Source: Hydractinia symbiolongicarpus
Taxonomy: Eukaryota; Cnidaria; Hydrozoa; Anthoathecata; Hydractiniidae
Direction of reading: 5' to 3'
NCBI RefSeq assembly: GCF_029227915.1
Contig: NC_079882.1
Span: 9,796,001 to 9,860,000 of the forward strand
Length of the DNA stretch: 64,000 nt
Shown here: one piece after another, positions 1 to 11,466 of the stretch
How the letters are laid out: each line of letters begins with the position of its first letter
Position numbering within the stretch: the first letter of the stretch is position 1
Translations under genes and position numbers: made by a program
Notes under the pieces: generated by a model
Seen by the model: the letters and a program-made list of their open reading frames with translations, nothing else
The model's database searches: none
What the model was told of the DNA's origin: nothing

Positions 1-77
1 AAAACTTAGTTTAAATTATTGAATCCCTTGCATCCTGATAAATCTTTGAGATCAAAAAACTTAGAAATGGGTGATCA

Positions 78-500
78 TGTTAGTTTTTCATCCCTGTGTG
101 TGTGTCACTAGGGACAATCTGAGACTGTTAGACTGGCTGTGCAGTCGCCGACCGCCATTATTAGGTTTGTTTATATTTGTCGGCACTGGCAATTTGTGTA
201 GGTAATTTCTAGAAAGATATACATGATGGTGCATAATGTCGTCACATACTTTTACATTCATTAACATGGTGTCAGAAGTGATTTAAACAACCATTGTAAT
301 TGCAGCGCCACAAGATGAGCAACCTTAAACGTCCTCAAGCTGACTGGAAATGTATCTAAAAACCTTAAGAACTTTGAGCTGATATTTAGTGATTATTGCG
401 TTCAGTCAAACTACAGAGACTTAGATAAAGATCCTGAGACCAAACGTGCAGCACACTACAAGCAGTGCATAATGTTACATGCTTTTACATTCATTAACAA
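78..500 (+). mobile_element. Decayed LTR retrotransposon: candidate LTR, primer-binding site, gag fragment
   Basis: A candidate LTR runs from about 78 to 266 and ends in CA. It is followed directly at 267-280 by TGGTGTCAGAAGTG, which resembles a tRNA primer-binding site. From the ATG at 315 a gag-like frame begins MSNLKRPQADWK. It hits a stop after about a dozen codons, and a shifted frame continues with KNLKNFELIFSDYC and a KDPETKRAAHYKQ segment up to about 480. The last 36 bases of the candidate LTR (231-266) recur at 465-499, so the gag fragment lies between two copies of the LTR end. The gag resemblance comes from my memory of cnidarian Gypsy-type elements. It is broken and not functional. 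Confidence 0.45.
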
Positions 501-1706
501 GATCAAAATCAGGTCAATTTCCTAACAGGTTGCCGATTTTATAAAACCTTTAAATTGCAATATAGAGGAATATTTTTGTCGGATTTGTTTGCCAATACAT
601 TAGCTATTTTTTGAAACATTCCATTTACATGATTACTATTATTCAGGAAAAAAACCAAAAAATAAATATTTACTGTTACTCAGACGATTCCCTATTAGGA
701 GCGATATGAAAGACTAATTAGGTGCCCTGGTTCCGTTTGGGGTGAATCAATTTTTTGAGGTGCAGTCAACCTCTTGAAGGCAATATTGAGCCACAAAATT
801 GATTATTTATATGCCTATTAATTATTGTAAGCCTTGTACACTTTAAAAATGGCAGAAATGAACAATGTAAGTTGCAGGCCTGGTTGTGACTAAAAGTAAT
901 ACTGTGTGGTACATCATACTCCATAAACTAACAAGTCATATGATAATTATCACACCACACATTGTTATGATTCTGGAAAGCCACAGTTTATATCTTACCA
1001 ATCATATTTAATATTACAATAAAATGATTTTCTTATTAGAATAAAGCAGTATGGTAGGAGTTCAGGCATTATTAGAACACAGTTCCTGGTGAAAATGTTA
1101 CAATTAACTATGGATACTTTCTTTTTTTCGATACATTTATAAAAGTTTTATTAGCCGCGTGGCCATTAAGGTGGCCATCAAAAAGCTAAAATACTTTATA
1201 TTAACTATACCTTTCAAAGACAAATTATCGTGTGGATTTATTTTTTTAATATTTTGTGTGGATTTAATTTTGCAAATTGGGTGATTTTTTTGCAAATATT
1301 TCTTTTGTTTATGTTGGATTTATTTTGATTTTTTTAGTTTTGTTTTTCAGCTATAGTAGTTTGTGAGTCACAGGACTCTTACTTAAATTAAACAACAGTT
1401 GGTTAGAGCAGTTTTTAGAGATATTAGGAAATAAAAACGACAAAATCTACAACATATGTATCTGAAATATTGATTGAACTTGTTGGTTTTAGCAAGAACT
1501 AAACTGGAAAATAAAAAATATATGGCATAAACTTCAATGAAGCGTGAAGAATATACTAAGTACAAGATTATGTTTTGTCGTATAACAATTGCGGCATAGA
1601 ACGTTCTAATTTAAAATAGGTATATCACCCATATTGTTATACAAATATGGGGGCTGTGTTATAAATAGGTGTGGTTTAAATTTTGTGGGTAAGCTTGTAT
1701 ATGCCC

Positions 1707-1860
1707 TATATGTTTACTCACAAAATTTGATTGCAAACCAACATGCGGATTCAGAGTTTTGAATTTGCAGCAAAAAATTAAGAGGCCTGGGACAGGCAAA
1801 CAAGTGTCATTTTAGCAAAAAAAATTGTGTTAATCAGTTAACCTTTATAATATCTATATA
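1707..1860 (+). repeat. Dispersed repeat, copy 1 of a pair
   Basis: Begins near TGTTTACTCACAAAATTTG and ends near TATAATATCTATA. It aligns over about 150 bases to 2401-2556, sharing the ATTAAGAGGCCTG block and the GTCATTTTxGCAAAAAAA block. The two copies have the same orientation and moderate divergence. No terminal structure could be defined, so the class is unknown. Confidence 0.6.
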
Positions 1861-2029
1861 TCTATGCTTTCATAAAGTTTGAATGTACACCCCTGAACAG
1901 GTCAAAAATTACTGATGAAAGAAAATGTCTAAATTTGCTATTACTAAAAAATGACATCATAATTCATGCAGCATAATTAAATTTGAAATTCTTTAAATGT
2001 GAATATCTTGAGAACGAAAAGAGCTTTTT

Positions 2030-2112
2030 AAAAAATTTAAAAAGACTTGGTAAATTTTTTAAGCTCTATAATATAAGTCCAACATCATTTTATACCTCGG
2101 GTTCCCTTTAAG
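2030..2112 (+). repeat. Dispersed short repeat (three copies)
   Basis: The block containing AAGCTCTATAATATA and CATCATTTTATAC, followed by GGGTTCCCTTTAA, recurs at 5850-5918. A shorter, more diverged version occurs at about 7797-7830 inside a LAMTOR1 intron. It is probably the edge of an old transposon. No target duplication was found. Confidence 0.5.
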
Positions 2113-2400
2113 AAAATGGATTTTTTATTATAGTGGTTTACAGGTCTGCAGGGTTTCTTTTTTAGAATATGGGTAGCTATAGCAAGTACAGAGCCCTTCT
2201 GCTCTGTGCAAGTTATCATAAAGAATCAAGAATCTATTATAAACGCATTTGTTTTTCAGCAAGTGAAAAAGCAATGCACATTGCAAATAAAAGTTTTTTT
2301 AAAAAAAAATACAAAGAGAATTCTTAACATTTTTTCTATATTTCCTTATAATTTTTCCAATGACGCAATAAATCTGCAACTTGGGTCTGGGCAAGACCCT

Positions 2401-2556
2401 ATATTGTTTACTCACAAAATTTGATTGCAAACTGACATACAGATCCCAACTTTGAGGTTTTCACCAAAAAATTAAGAGGCCTGAGAATAAGAAATAAGCG
2501 TCATTTTGGCAAAAAAATTATGTTAATTAATTCACCCCTATAATATCAATAAAGTT
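2401..2556 (+). repeat. Dispersed repeat, copy 2 of a pair
   Basis: Same-orientation partner of 1707-1860, separated by about 0.7 kb. The shared blocks are TTTACTCACAAAATTTGATTG, ATTAAGAGGCCTGxGA and the run before TATAATATC. Confidence 0.6.
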
Positions 2557-2717
2557 TGAATATGCACATCACTCTTAACATGTTGATACAATGAAAATTG
2601 TTTCAATCTGTATTAAAAATTAAACGATCTTGGAATACATCCCTAAGAAAATTTAAGATATATATGGATATATAAGATATTAAAAAGCTAATAATGTTCT
2701 TATTATTTCCCCCTGCC

Positions 2718-3074
2718 ACAAATGTTCGTTCTAAGTGAGAAATAATATATAAAAATGTTGTACATAATCCGGCCTGCCCTGATTATGTTCGTTCTATGAG
2801 TGCCAAATAATATATTAACTGTCGTACATAAGTGCCAAATAATATAAACAGGGGAAGGTGCCGTACATAATCCGGGCATCGTTCATAATCTGGGCAGAAC
2901 AATATTACCCTGATTGAGTAATATTACAAAATCTGACTATGTAAAGTTTTTTGATGTGGTTTTTAGGTTGATAGACAATGAGGTGGAAAGATGTATCTAG
3001 CTAACATAATCAGGGCAGGCCGGATTATGTACAACATTTTTATATATTATTTCTTACTTAGAACGAACATTTGT
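2718..3074. mobile_element. 357-bp MITE with 72-bp terminal inverted repeats
   Basis: The left arm (2718-2789) and right arm (3003-3074) are inverted copies of 72 bases that differ at one position. The ends read ACAAATGTTCG and CGAACATTTGT. The 213-bp centre has no coding potential and repeats the motif TGCCAAATAATATA. No obvious target-site duplication flanks the arms. The long, near-identical arms mark a non-autonomous DNA transposon or foldback element that inserted recently. The superfamily is not assigned. Confidence 0.85.
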
Positions 3075-3755
3075 TAAGGATCAGTGTCTAAACAACCAAG
3101 TAACCATTCATAAAAAGGAACAGGAACATTAGCTAAAATTTAAAATATAACATAAAACAGCATAGTTACGCTGTGATTTGCTTATTCAAGCTTCATTAGA
3201 CGTTTAAGTTATAGGTAGCATACTATTTATATTGTAACAGCATATTTAAAAGTTCAGCAAATCTGGAACCATCCTCTTCCAGTCTTCGCAAATACGGTTA
3301 CCATCTTTGTTTATATTCTAAAAACTAGAGTTCATAGATAGGAATACCAATTTTGACCAAGTAGCACACAATACTACTAAAAATATTACAGAATTATTTT
3401 GTATTATTTTTATTATAGTATGAAAGCCAGACAGCTTTAGTTTTGTTATTGATGGTCACATGATAGACTTATAAAACAAGGTCCAAAGTTCCAACGCAGT
3501 AAAACTATTTACTAATAAGGTTTACCATATTACATGATTTTATACTCCTTAATTTACATTTTAACTAATTTTTTCACAATTGTAAGTAAAAAAAGTTGTT
3601 AATTTGAAGCTTTTTTAAATAGTGACGCAATATTACTTGGTCTGTGAAATATTTTAAATTTGTTCTTTCCGATTATCTAAAGCAAAGTGCGGAGACAGAA
3701 AACACAACTGCTTAACTGCTGGATGCGATAAAGTTTAAACTGTATGCTTTAAGCT

Positions 3756-6700
3756 ATGGGCTGTGCATTTTGCAAGGACCCGAATAATGGAAAGCAGCAG
3801 GTAATTTTGTGTACTTTCGCTATTTTCTTTTTATATAATTTCGCCCCACAGTTTTACTGTTGCCTGCATTAAGTACATGCGTGATATTTTCATTATTTTG
3901 GCTGTAGCTACATCTTAGACGAAGATGGTAGCAGTCCTTGGCTCATTAGGTAATATTTTGTATGCAGTTTCATAACTTGATTCCAAACTCACTGTTGGAA
4001 ATGGCGGCTGACATTGCAAATGTCCAACCGTTTTTGAGAGGGTCGGTCAAAATTTTTTAATTAATACTTGTTCCAAATTTATGAAAATAATATGAAAGAA
4101 GTCTGTTGCAAATAATTGTGAATACAGGAAAATGTTCTTTCGTTCAAACGAGGCTGCCGACTTGCCAAAAAACGCTGTATATGTTAGGGCGGCTGCGGCC
4201 GCTTTTTGAGAGTTTTTCAAGGTTTTCGTCTGTAAACGCCCAGAAAAGCCTGGGCCTGTCCGAAACCACCCAAATTGTTTTTTGTTCTTATTTAAATTTT
4301 TTGTTGCGAAGAAGAAGAAAGGTGCTATTTCGTTGTTTTACTCTCAGTTTATTATTTGTGGGATTTTATTACAGCTATATTTATCAAATAAATAATATAA
4401 AAAACAGTTTTTTCAGAACTTCCACTGTTGAGTATATGACTAATAATCTACTGTTTTGTTTATGTTTGGTATTGGGTACCCTAACCATGAAGTTATGTGC
4501 CAAATTGCAAATGCGCTATAATGGGGTGGTAGCTGTACTGTAAAGTATCTTCAGACTAAGACAGACATTTATGTTAATATATACATATTTGCATTATTAT
4601 TTTGTTTACTAACCCTCCGTCATAACCAGAGATTGGTTTAAGATTAAGTCTAACATCCACAACCACTGCTGGACATTAAAAGAATAAATTATACATCATG
4701 GTAATAAAGGTTTAAAAAAATGTCGGCACCCTTGTTCATTCAAAAAAAATTTTAATTCTTTAATTATTGTATCTACAACGAAGGAGGGTGTTAAAACAAG
4801 CATATTTTTAATTTTTGTTTTAAATCTCATAAAAATTTAGGCTTTTGTTTAACATATATATTAATCATAACGAAGGAGGGTGTTATGACATTCATAATCT
4901 TTTTTTCACGAGATGGGATAAGAAAATGTTTGTTTGTTGATATTTTTATAATTTTTTTTATTGTGAAAGTTATGGTCAGGCGGGCCCGTAGAACAACTAA
5001 AAAAGTCTAAACAAGAAAAAAGCTTATGACAACGAAAATATTTTTAATTTAAAAAAAAACAAAAAACAATTATTCATATTTAATTGGGCTATTCTCTCAT
5101 GACATTAATTACGTGATTTTTATAATGTTTAAAGATGTATCATGACGGTCACAATATGGATTGCGAAAGTCACGATGCAACGTGAAAGTCAACCCCACGA
5201 TGGATCGAAACCTTCACGATGCTAAAAATCGTAAATCGTGTGCGATGCGCATGATACGCGATCCACGATGTTAGGTGTCCTGATTCCAGTACTGTAGATC
5301 ATGTTTAAAAGGTTAAGAAAAGCATTTTAAAAGTTTAAGAACGAAAAACGACAATAAAAATGCTTTTAACGTGTTATGTTCGTTCATTTTTCTAAAAAAA
5401 TATATTTCAATAGCCTTCGTGATCTTTAACACTTTCAAACAATAACATGAATGTTTCATGTGACAACAAAAGAATTCAAAATCTTATTGTTCTGATTCGC
5501 GCACGACAATAACAATAGAAAGCAATTAAGTTTGTGTATAAACAAAAGATATGTGAACGTTCTTTATGTAGACATGAGATCGTTACATGAGGTTGTAAAA
5601 CTCACGTACATGTAAAGTTACATTCAAGCGGTACTGTAACTATTATTGTTATTTCAAAATTGGCATCTCAAATTTTTACCTTGCAACCCTTTATTTATTT
5701 GAGTTCAAAAACTAGAAATACTACTGTGAGATAGATAAATTTTTTTTAAATAACGAATAATTAGCGTATTGCAGATTTTAGCTTCATCACAACAAATTAT
5801 CGTGAATGAAGAATCAACTGCAAGTGACCTAATAACGTTCGAGTACTAAATTTTTTAAAAAACTTTTTAAGCTCTATAATATAGTCCAACATCATTTTAT
5901 ACTTGGGGTTCCCTTTAATGCATTGCCATAAAATAGCAGACAAATGTTTACAAGTTTTACAAATATAATAGCAAACATTTTTGACTCATCTCAGTACTTT
6001 GCTATATATTAAGAATGTGATAAAAAAAACATGTTTGAATGCAGCCTCAATAACGCAAACTTATTAACTACTGTTAGGAGTAATAATTACTTTGTACTAA
6101 TTTCTAAGCATTTGTGCAAAGAAGTTTGTTATTGTCAGGGTGACCACTCCTCCTTAAATTTCTTAAATAACCTTAGAAAAAGAAAATGTCCTTAAAAGTA
6201 CTTAAATATACTTAGAAAAATTGAAATTTTATTCTTAATTTTTCTGATCGTAACTTTTTTGGAAATGTGTTCATGGATTGTTCATCACCAGTGAAATGAG
6301 ACATTTCTCTGTTACCTGAAATCCTATATTTTCTCTCTTTCAGACCATAATTTGTATAATATGTATAATTTTCTTATCATAGAACATAGTATGTAACATT
6401 AAAAAAAGAGAACTAAAATTGGTTTTCTCCTTAGTTATACTTAAGAAATGTCTATTTTTCTCCTTAATTCTCCTTTATATTTTTAATTTTTTTCTTATTT
6501 TATTAGTGGTCACCCTGATTGTGCAAAATCGCACATGCAGCACATGCAGCACAAAAATAAATTTGCATGAATATTGTACGGATAAAGTAATTTGAGTCAA
6601 AGCTAGGAGATGCAAATCCTTAGTGTTTGGTGTTCAATGGTTAAATTGTTCCCTGACTTCTAATTTTTTTATAATTTCATTAATTTAAGACCACATGTCG

Positions 6701-8768
6701 ACATTGTTAGCATTATGCAAAGTACTCTTATGTGTCTGATTGTAATATTCTGTTGTGGATGTTGCAAGCAGTAAGAGTTTTTTATACATATTTGCACATC
6801 AAGAAAATTAAAGTTTATTAACTGAATGGTAGCTGAGGAAGGCAAGGTGGTAGTTATCGTGGTGGATTTCTATAAAAGCTCTATCCAACGGCACTATTTG
6901 CCTATATATATTAACCTTTTTTTAGGACTCGGATTATGTAGATGAGCGGTCAAGATTATTGGATCATAATCATACAAAGTCTCCAACAGGACCAATAAAG
7001 TATGCAGTAATTATGTTCATTCATGTGTTTATTTATGATTTTATACTCAGAATGAATTTGCAGTCGGTTAATAGCATCTTTTAAAACACTAGGTGTATGA
7101 ATGTATGTATGTATATATGTGCCACTGTGGAAGCATAGCCACTCTTTAAACGTTTTCATTGTGTTTATATTATTTCCTTTGCTAACTTCTGTTTCGTAAA
7201 TAAATAAATTTTACAGAAGAGAAAATTTTTGTTAAATATATTTTTGCTAGAAAACTAAACGAGCAGCATAAAATGGCAAATGGGCAAAAAATGTTGAAAT
7301 ATATAAGTGTAAAAATCAGCAATCAGTCATTCTGAAAAATGTTGATATTTTAGTAATGGTGGTGATACCGCTGTTGTCTCGTCCATGACGAAAACAGATG
7401 AGCAATCAATATTGAGCAGAATTTTACATAAAACTGCACAGTAAGTGTACCAGTATTTCAACTTGTTTCAATCTTTTTTACTGCATTAATGTTGCATGAA
7501 GTTTTCATTTGTTTACAGTGTGTGTCAGTGGAAAATTTGATGTTTTTTTCACTTAGGAATATAATAGACGTGTCAGCAATTGAGCCACACAGCATGGAAA
7601 GATCAGAATATATGGACAAGATGAGAAATTATTTGTAAGCTTCTTCCTGAATTTTTTTTTTCTGACGTGCTACAGCTTGGAATAATAGTTTTTTATAAGC
7701 AACTGTCCTAAAATTCTCAAAATTTCTAAGGAACTTTAATATAAACTATTGAATTCAAGCAACAATGTTAACATTGTTTATGTTCTCTTCGTGTTCTATA
7801 ACATCATTTTATACCTTGGTTTACTTTAACATCTATAATCTTCAATTTTTCATCCTTGCTAATTCGTATTGACAGTCGGAACTTCCTGAGAAGTTGCCAA
7901 CATGTGAACGCGTCAGCTTAGGTTTATCAGCAATTTAGTTGCTGACATGACAAAAATTAAATTATAAAAAGATTTTCTTGGACAGTCTTTCGCAAGATTT
8001 TAACAAAATTTTATTCAATGGTAGCATATTTGGCCTTTGTTTGAAACTGGGATGTATAAAAGAAGTCTTTGGCAGTGCAAAAGGTGACAGTGTCATCAAA
8101 ATAGATTTTTTAGTAAGTTTGATAGCTTCCAAAAAAATGCATTAATCAGAAGTTTTAAATACCCATGAAAGTCAATAGATGTCTATTGTTAGCATCTCTG
8201 AACCAACCATTTTTATTCTATTTAGAGAAAAGACTTCCAGTAGTGAGTTTCATGTTCCAAAAACGAAATTAAATCTGTCATCTGTTACGCATGCGCCAAT
8301 GAATGTCTTATTAGCAGAACCTCTAAACGCCACAGATATAAAATTGGTAGGTTTTTTATTTATTTGTTTAGTGTTATGGTGACCACAGTACTAGAACTTA
8401 CTAAGAATTCCTCAAAAGTTTTAGAAAATTTTAACAAATAGTTGAAAACATCCTGGCATTGTCCTGAATGTTTATCTTAAGAAGTTAATTTTCAAATCGA
8501 GAGTCAATGAATTTCTGCAAATTTTGAATGATGAACTGTTTTTTCTCCGAATTTTCCTGGAATCTCGAAACACATTGTCCTGGAATTTAGGTATTTTCTT
8601 ATCTAAAGTCACTCTGAATGTCATAGTAGTTTTTTGACTGATTCTTTTCAGATCACAGACTCCAGTGTAGCAGTTGCAGCAGCACTCTCACAAATTAACG
8701 TCACGTGCAAAGAAGCTTTAGTAGAAACTCTTAGTGTTGATAACAAAGATCCTGTGGTGGTCACGTGA
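3756..8768 (+). CDS. LAMTOR1: LAMTOR1 (Ragulator complex subunit p18), six exons
   Basis: Lipid-anchored scaffold that holds the Ragulator complex on late endosomes and lysosomes, where Ragulator recruits Rag GTPases and mTORC1. Coding exons are 3756-3800, 6926-6999, 7354-7440, 7557-7634, 8226-8346 and 8652-8768. All introns are GT/AG, phases join, and the total is 522 nt (173 residues; human is 161). The protein starts MGCAFCK, giving a myristoylation Gly2 with Cys3 and Cys6 for palmitoylation, as in the family. Next comes an acidic dileucine sorting signal (DERSRLL). Exons 3-4 hold the core block with TDEQSILSRILHKTA and NIIDVSA...EYMDKMRNYL. The C-terminus has the conserved helix ending near ALSQINV. 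An AATAAA signal lies at 8812-8817. Intron 1 is 3.1 kb and contains a MITE at 6136-6517. Identification rests on collinear recognition of the family over the whole length. Confidence 0.95.
4777..4885 (+). repeat. Direct 17-bp repeats in LAMTOR1 intron 1
   Basis: AACGAAGGAGGGTGTTA occurs at 4777-4793 and again at 4869-4885. A related inverted CCCTCCGT lies near 4612. This could be a degraded transposon edge, but no complete element can be drawn. Confidence 0.4.
6136..6517. mobile_element. 382-bp MITE in LAMTOR1 intron 1
   Basis: Perfect 13-bp terminal inverted repeats, CAGGGTGACCACT at 6136-6148 and its complement at 6505-6517, are flanked by ATTGT on both sides (6131-6135 and 6518-6522). The interior is AT-rich and non-coding. 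The CAGGGTG start is common among hAT-type elements, but those normally make 8-bp duplications, so the superfamily is left open. Confidence 0.75.
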
Positions 8769-8811
8769 TTAAGTGCCACACTCGATACAAATTTATAAAT
8801 TAAAATTATTA

Positions 8812-8817
8812 AATAAA
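8812..8817 (+). terminator. Poly(A) signal of LAMTOR1
   Basis: AATAAA lies 44 bases downstream of the LAMTOR1 stop codon, the first canonical signal after it. Confidence 0.6.
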
Positions 8818-11466
8818 AAGAATAATTTTTTATACAATTACTGAAATTATCATTACGATGGTAACAGACAGGAAGCAACAACACGTAGAACAGCACGATG
8901 CGATGTAGCAGGTGCACTAATCTTGACTATATTGTGTATGGTATTTTGTCTTGAGTTAGACGTCCTAGAGTGATTACCTATCCACATTAACCTGTAAGAA
9001 AAAGAAAAGGGGTGGGTAATTTAAAAAAAAATTACAACTAGATAAAATCTTTAGGGACGAAAGTCAGTGTGGTGACAGCATACAGTCAGTTTAAGGACGA
9101 TCTTAGGAAGAGAATTGTTAATTTTAAATTTTTTTTGAGAATGTTGTAGTATCTTATTTTTTTTTACATACAGTCGTTGTAAATTTTTTATTCTTGTGTT
9201 CAATATGAGAATATACAGTATTGTGTTGTGAAATTACACAACCTGTATATGAAACCGTGTTATGGGCAAATAGTTTGAAATAAGAACTATTTCTTGCTAT
9301 AACAGTTTTTCGTTGATTTATATTTCCTGTTGTAATGTTCACAAATTAAATTTTATAGATTTTAACTTATCAAAAGATACATTTTTGTGCACAAAAGCGA
9401 TGCACTTACAAGATGTAGTAAAATAAGTTCTCTTTTTTTGCTGTTTTTGTTTTTGTACTAAATTAGTTTTAAGTTTCGACCTTATAACACTCGGTGTATA
9501 AGTTTTATTTTACGGAAAATTGATCACTGAGAAAACTAGGTGTTTTTGTAAACAAATCGAATCATTAAACGCTTGACGAGATTGATTCTTATCTCTTAGG
9601 TCCTTATCAAAAGGTGGAACAAAATAGCCTAATTGCAATTATTTCTGTTCGTTAAGTGTCCCAATGTTGAGCTGAAAGCTACGGCCGAACCCTTCATATA
9701 GACGAGATTTCTAATGATAGCCTCATTTTCAAAGAATTATTATCTTCAAATCCAAATAAAATCCAATGAGAATATATTGCTCTAAAAGTTCAGTCTATCT
9801 CGGATGACGTCTTAATTATTATAATTTATGAAATTCGGAAATTTTAGAAAAATTCCATTTACTAAGATCTGCTCCGCAAAAGAATTTATTTTGCCCCCGT
9901 AATTGCAAAGTAAGTTGAGAAAACATGTTTTAATTTTAAAAGCGAATCAAAATAAAGTTCCATCATCGCCGTATTTATTTTCCTGTGACGTCTAACGGTT
10001 TCTTATAAGAAACCACTTTATAAGAAAACTGACTAGAGGTCTTATAAAAAATCAAGTTAGAAATTTTTACTACTTTTGCGGAAATTAATTTTAGCGAGTG
10101 TTAGTCGAGTTTGTGAAAATTTATTCGCGAGGAAAAAAATTTGGAAAACTCGCTATTTACAAAATTCACAGAAACCAATTTCCGCGAATTTTGGAAATTT
10201 GATAGCGGCGTAATAATGGCTCAGGGGCCACAAGACGAGGTTGGTATTTATTTAACCCCAGCCCTAAGAATCAAAATGCTATCAAATTTATTATCCGCTA
10301 AATTAGCAAAATGTTATTCTTGTGAATTGTTAGGACTTGTCAACTACGCGAAAGTTAGTTCTCAATATCTCCTTTACAACTACCTAAAATCACTAAAGTA
10401 AAATTCACACTTATTGACGATTTTCATGGAAAACAGGGATGATAAATATATTAAAATATAATGATTATATATTAAAATATAAAAATAAGAAACTTGACAA
10501 GAAACTTATTCCTCAGAATTTAAGAAAATGTTACAAGTTGGCCGTTTGTTTGGTTTGTTAAATTAAAAAAACGTCTGCATAAATAATAACAATGGTAATT
10601 CTACTGCTAACTAAGTTGTGTTGTTTTTTTTTTTACTAAAAAGGCCGCAAATGAACTCTCCTTATTCGTTGGTTCACCTTGATGACTTCTTATGGCTGAA
10701 AATAGCCTAATTAATTTTATATCAGAACATTGAAGTTGGGAATGGCTATAACAAACAAAATAAAAACAATGTAGAGGCTGAAATCTCTTGAAGAAAACAC
10801 ACAAAAAATAGGTAAAGGCATCAAGGTAGAAACCTTCAGCAGAATCAATTTCTGGCATTTTTGCGAAACTTGCACTTAGATTTTAAATCACAAAAATATT
10901 ATTACAAATAATTCAGGCTATAGTGTAAAATAAGAAAACCTCCATCCTTGGCCCCAGATCTCTTTGAGATAACTTTCTAGGTTAATCTCAAAGAGCTCTG
11001 GGAACAAGAATGGAAACCTCAAGTTGAATTCAAATTTTCTGCAACGCCCACAAAGACAAAAACATGTTTTTATAAAATTGACATTAAGGACTGTTGTAGT
11101 ATCTTTTTCAGTTTAAATTTTGCTAACAGAATTTAAGCTCAGTAATCAAATTTAAAGACAGTACGGATACTCCAACCTTAAAAATTGAACAGAAGGAGAT
11201 TTGCCTCACTATTGTTATGAAAGGTTGTAATTTTAAATCCACAGAAACATTTGTTGCAGTGGGAAGCGTCTTCAGTTTGTCATCGTATGGATACTACTTT
11301 AATCGTCGGATAGTGTCCAATACTGATAAATCCGTCACTTTATACCTTCCTTCTTCACTCATAAGAATTAGGAACAGCATTTTCATTTATGTTAGGTAAA
11401 AAATTATCATTATGTTTATATTTACAAATTATACCAGCTAAAGTGTTTTTGTAACTAGGCGAAGCG
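8818..11466. other. Intergenic between LAMTOR1 and the receptor-like gene
   Basis: No convincing gene. An 86-codon frame at 10141-10401 begins at TTG and sits in a repeat-like tract with recurring GCGAATTT and GCGAGT motifs, so I do not call it a gene. A foldback element lies at 10943-11012. Confidence 0.5.
10943..11012. mobile_element. Small foldback element (diverged member)
   Basis: The inverted arms contain CCCAGATCTCTTTGAGAT and ATCTCAAAGAGCTCTGGG, with CATCCTTG and CAAGAATG at the ends. Flanks GAAAACCTC and GAAACCTC suggest a 9-bp target duplication that lost one base. It belongs to the same family as the elements at 13441, 14014, 14965 and 60850. Confidence 0.6.

Larger units (their letters stand above)
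501..2717. other. Intergenic, AT-rich, no gene seen
   Basis: No supportable coding region is visible. The stretch contains one member of a dispersed 150-bp repeat (1707-1860, partner at 2401-2556) and one copy of a second repeat (2030-2112). Only short reading frames occur. Confidence 0.6.

Noticed and set aside
3756-3800. Start of a Src-family kinase
   Set aside because: MGCxxCK resembles Fyn/Yes N-termini, but the following exons match LAMTOR1 along their whole length and no SH3, SH2 or kinase exon is present.
4106-4543. 145-codon + strand open frame
   Set aside because: It starts at TTG, lies wholly inside LAMTOR1 intron 1, and shows no domain; the hydrophobic stretches fit AT-rich chance translation.
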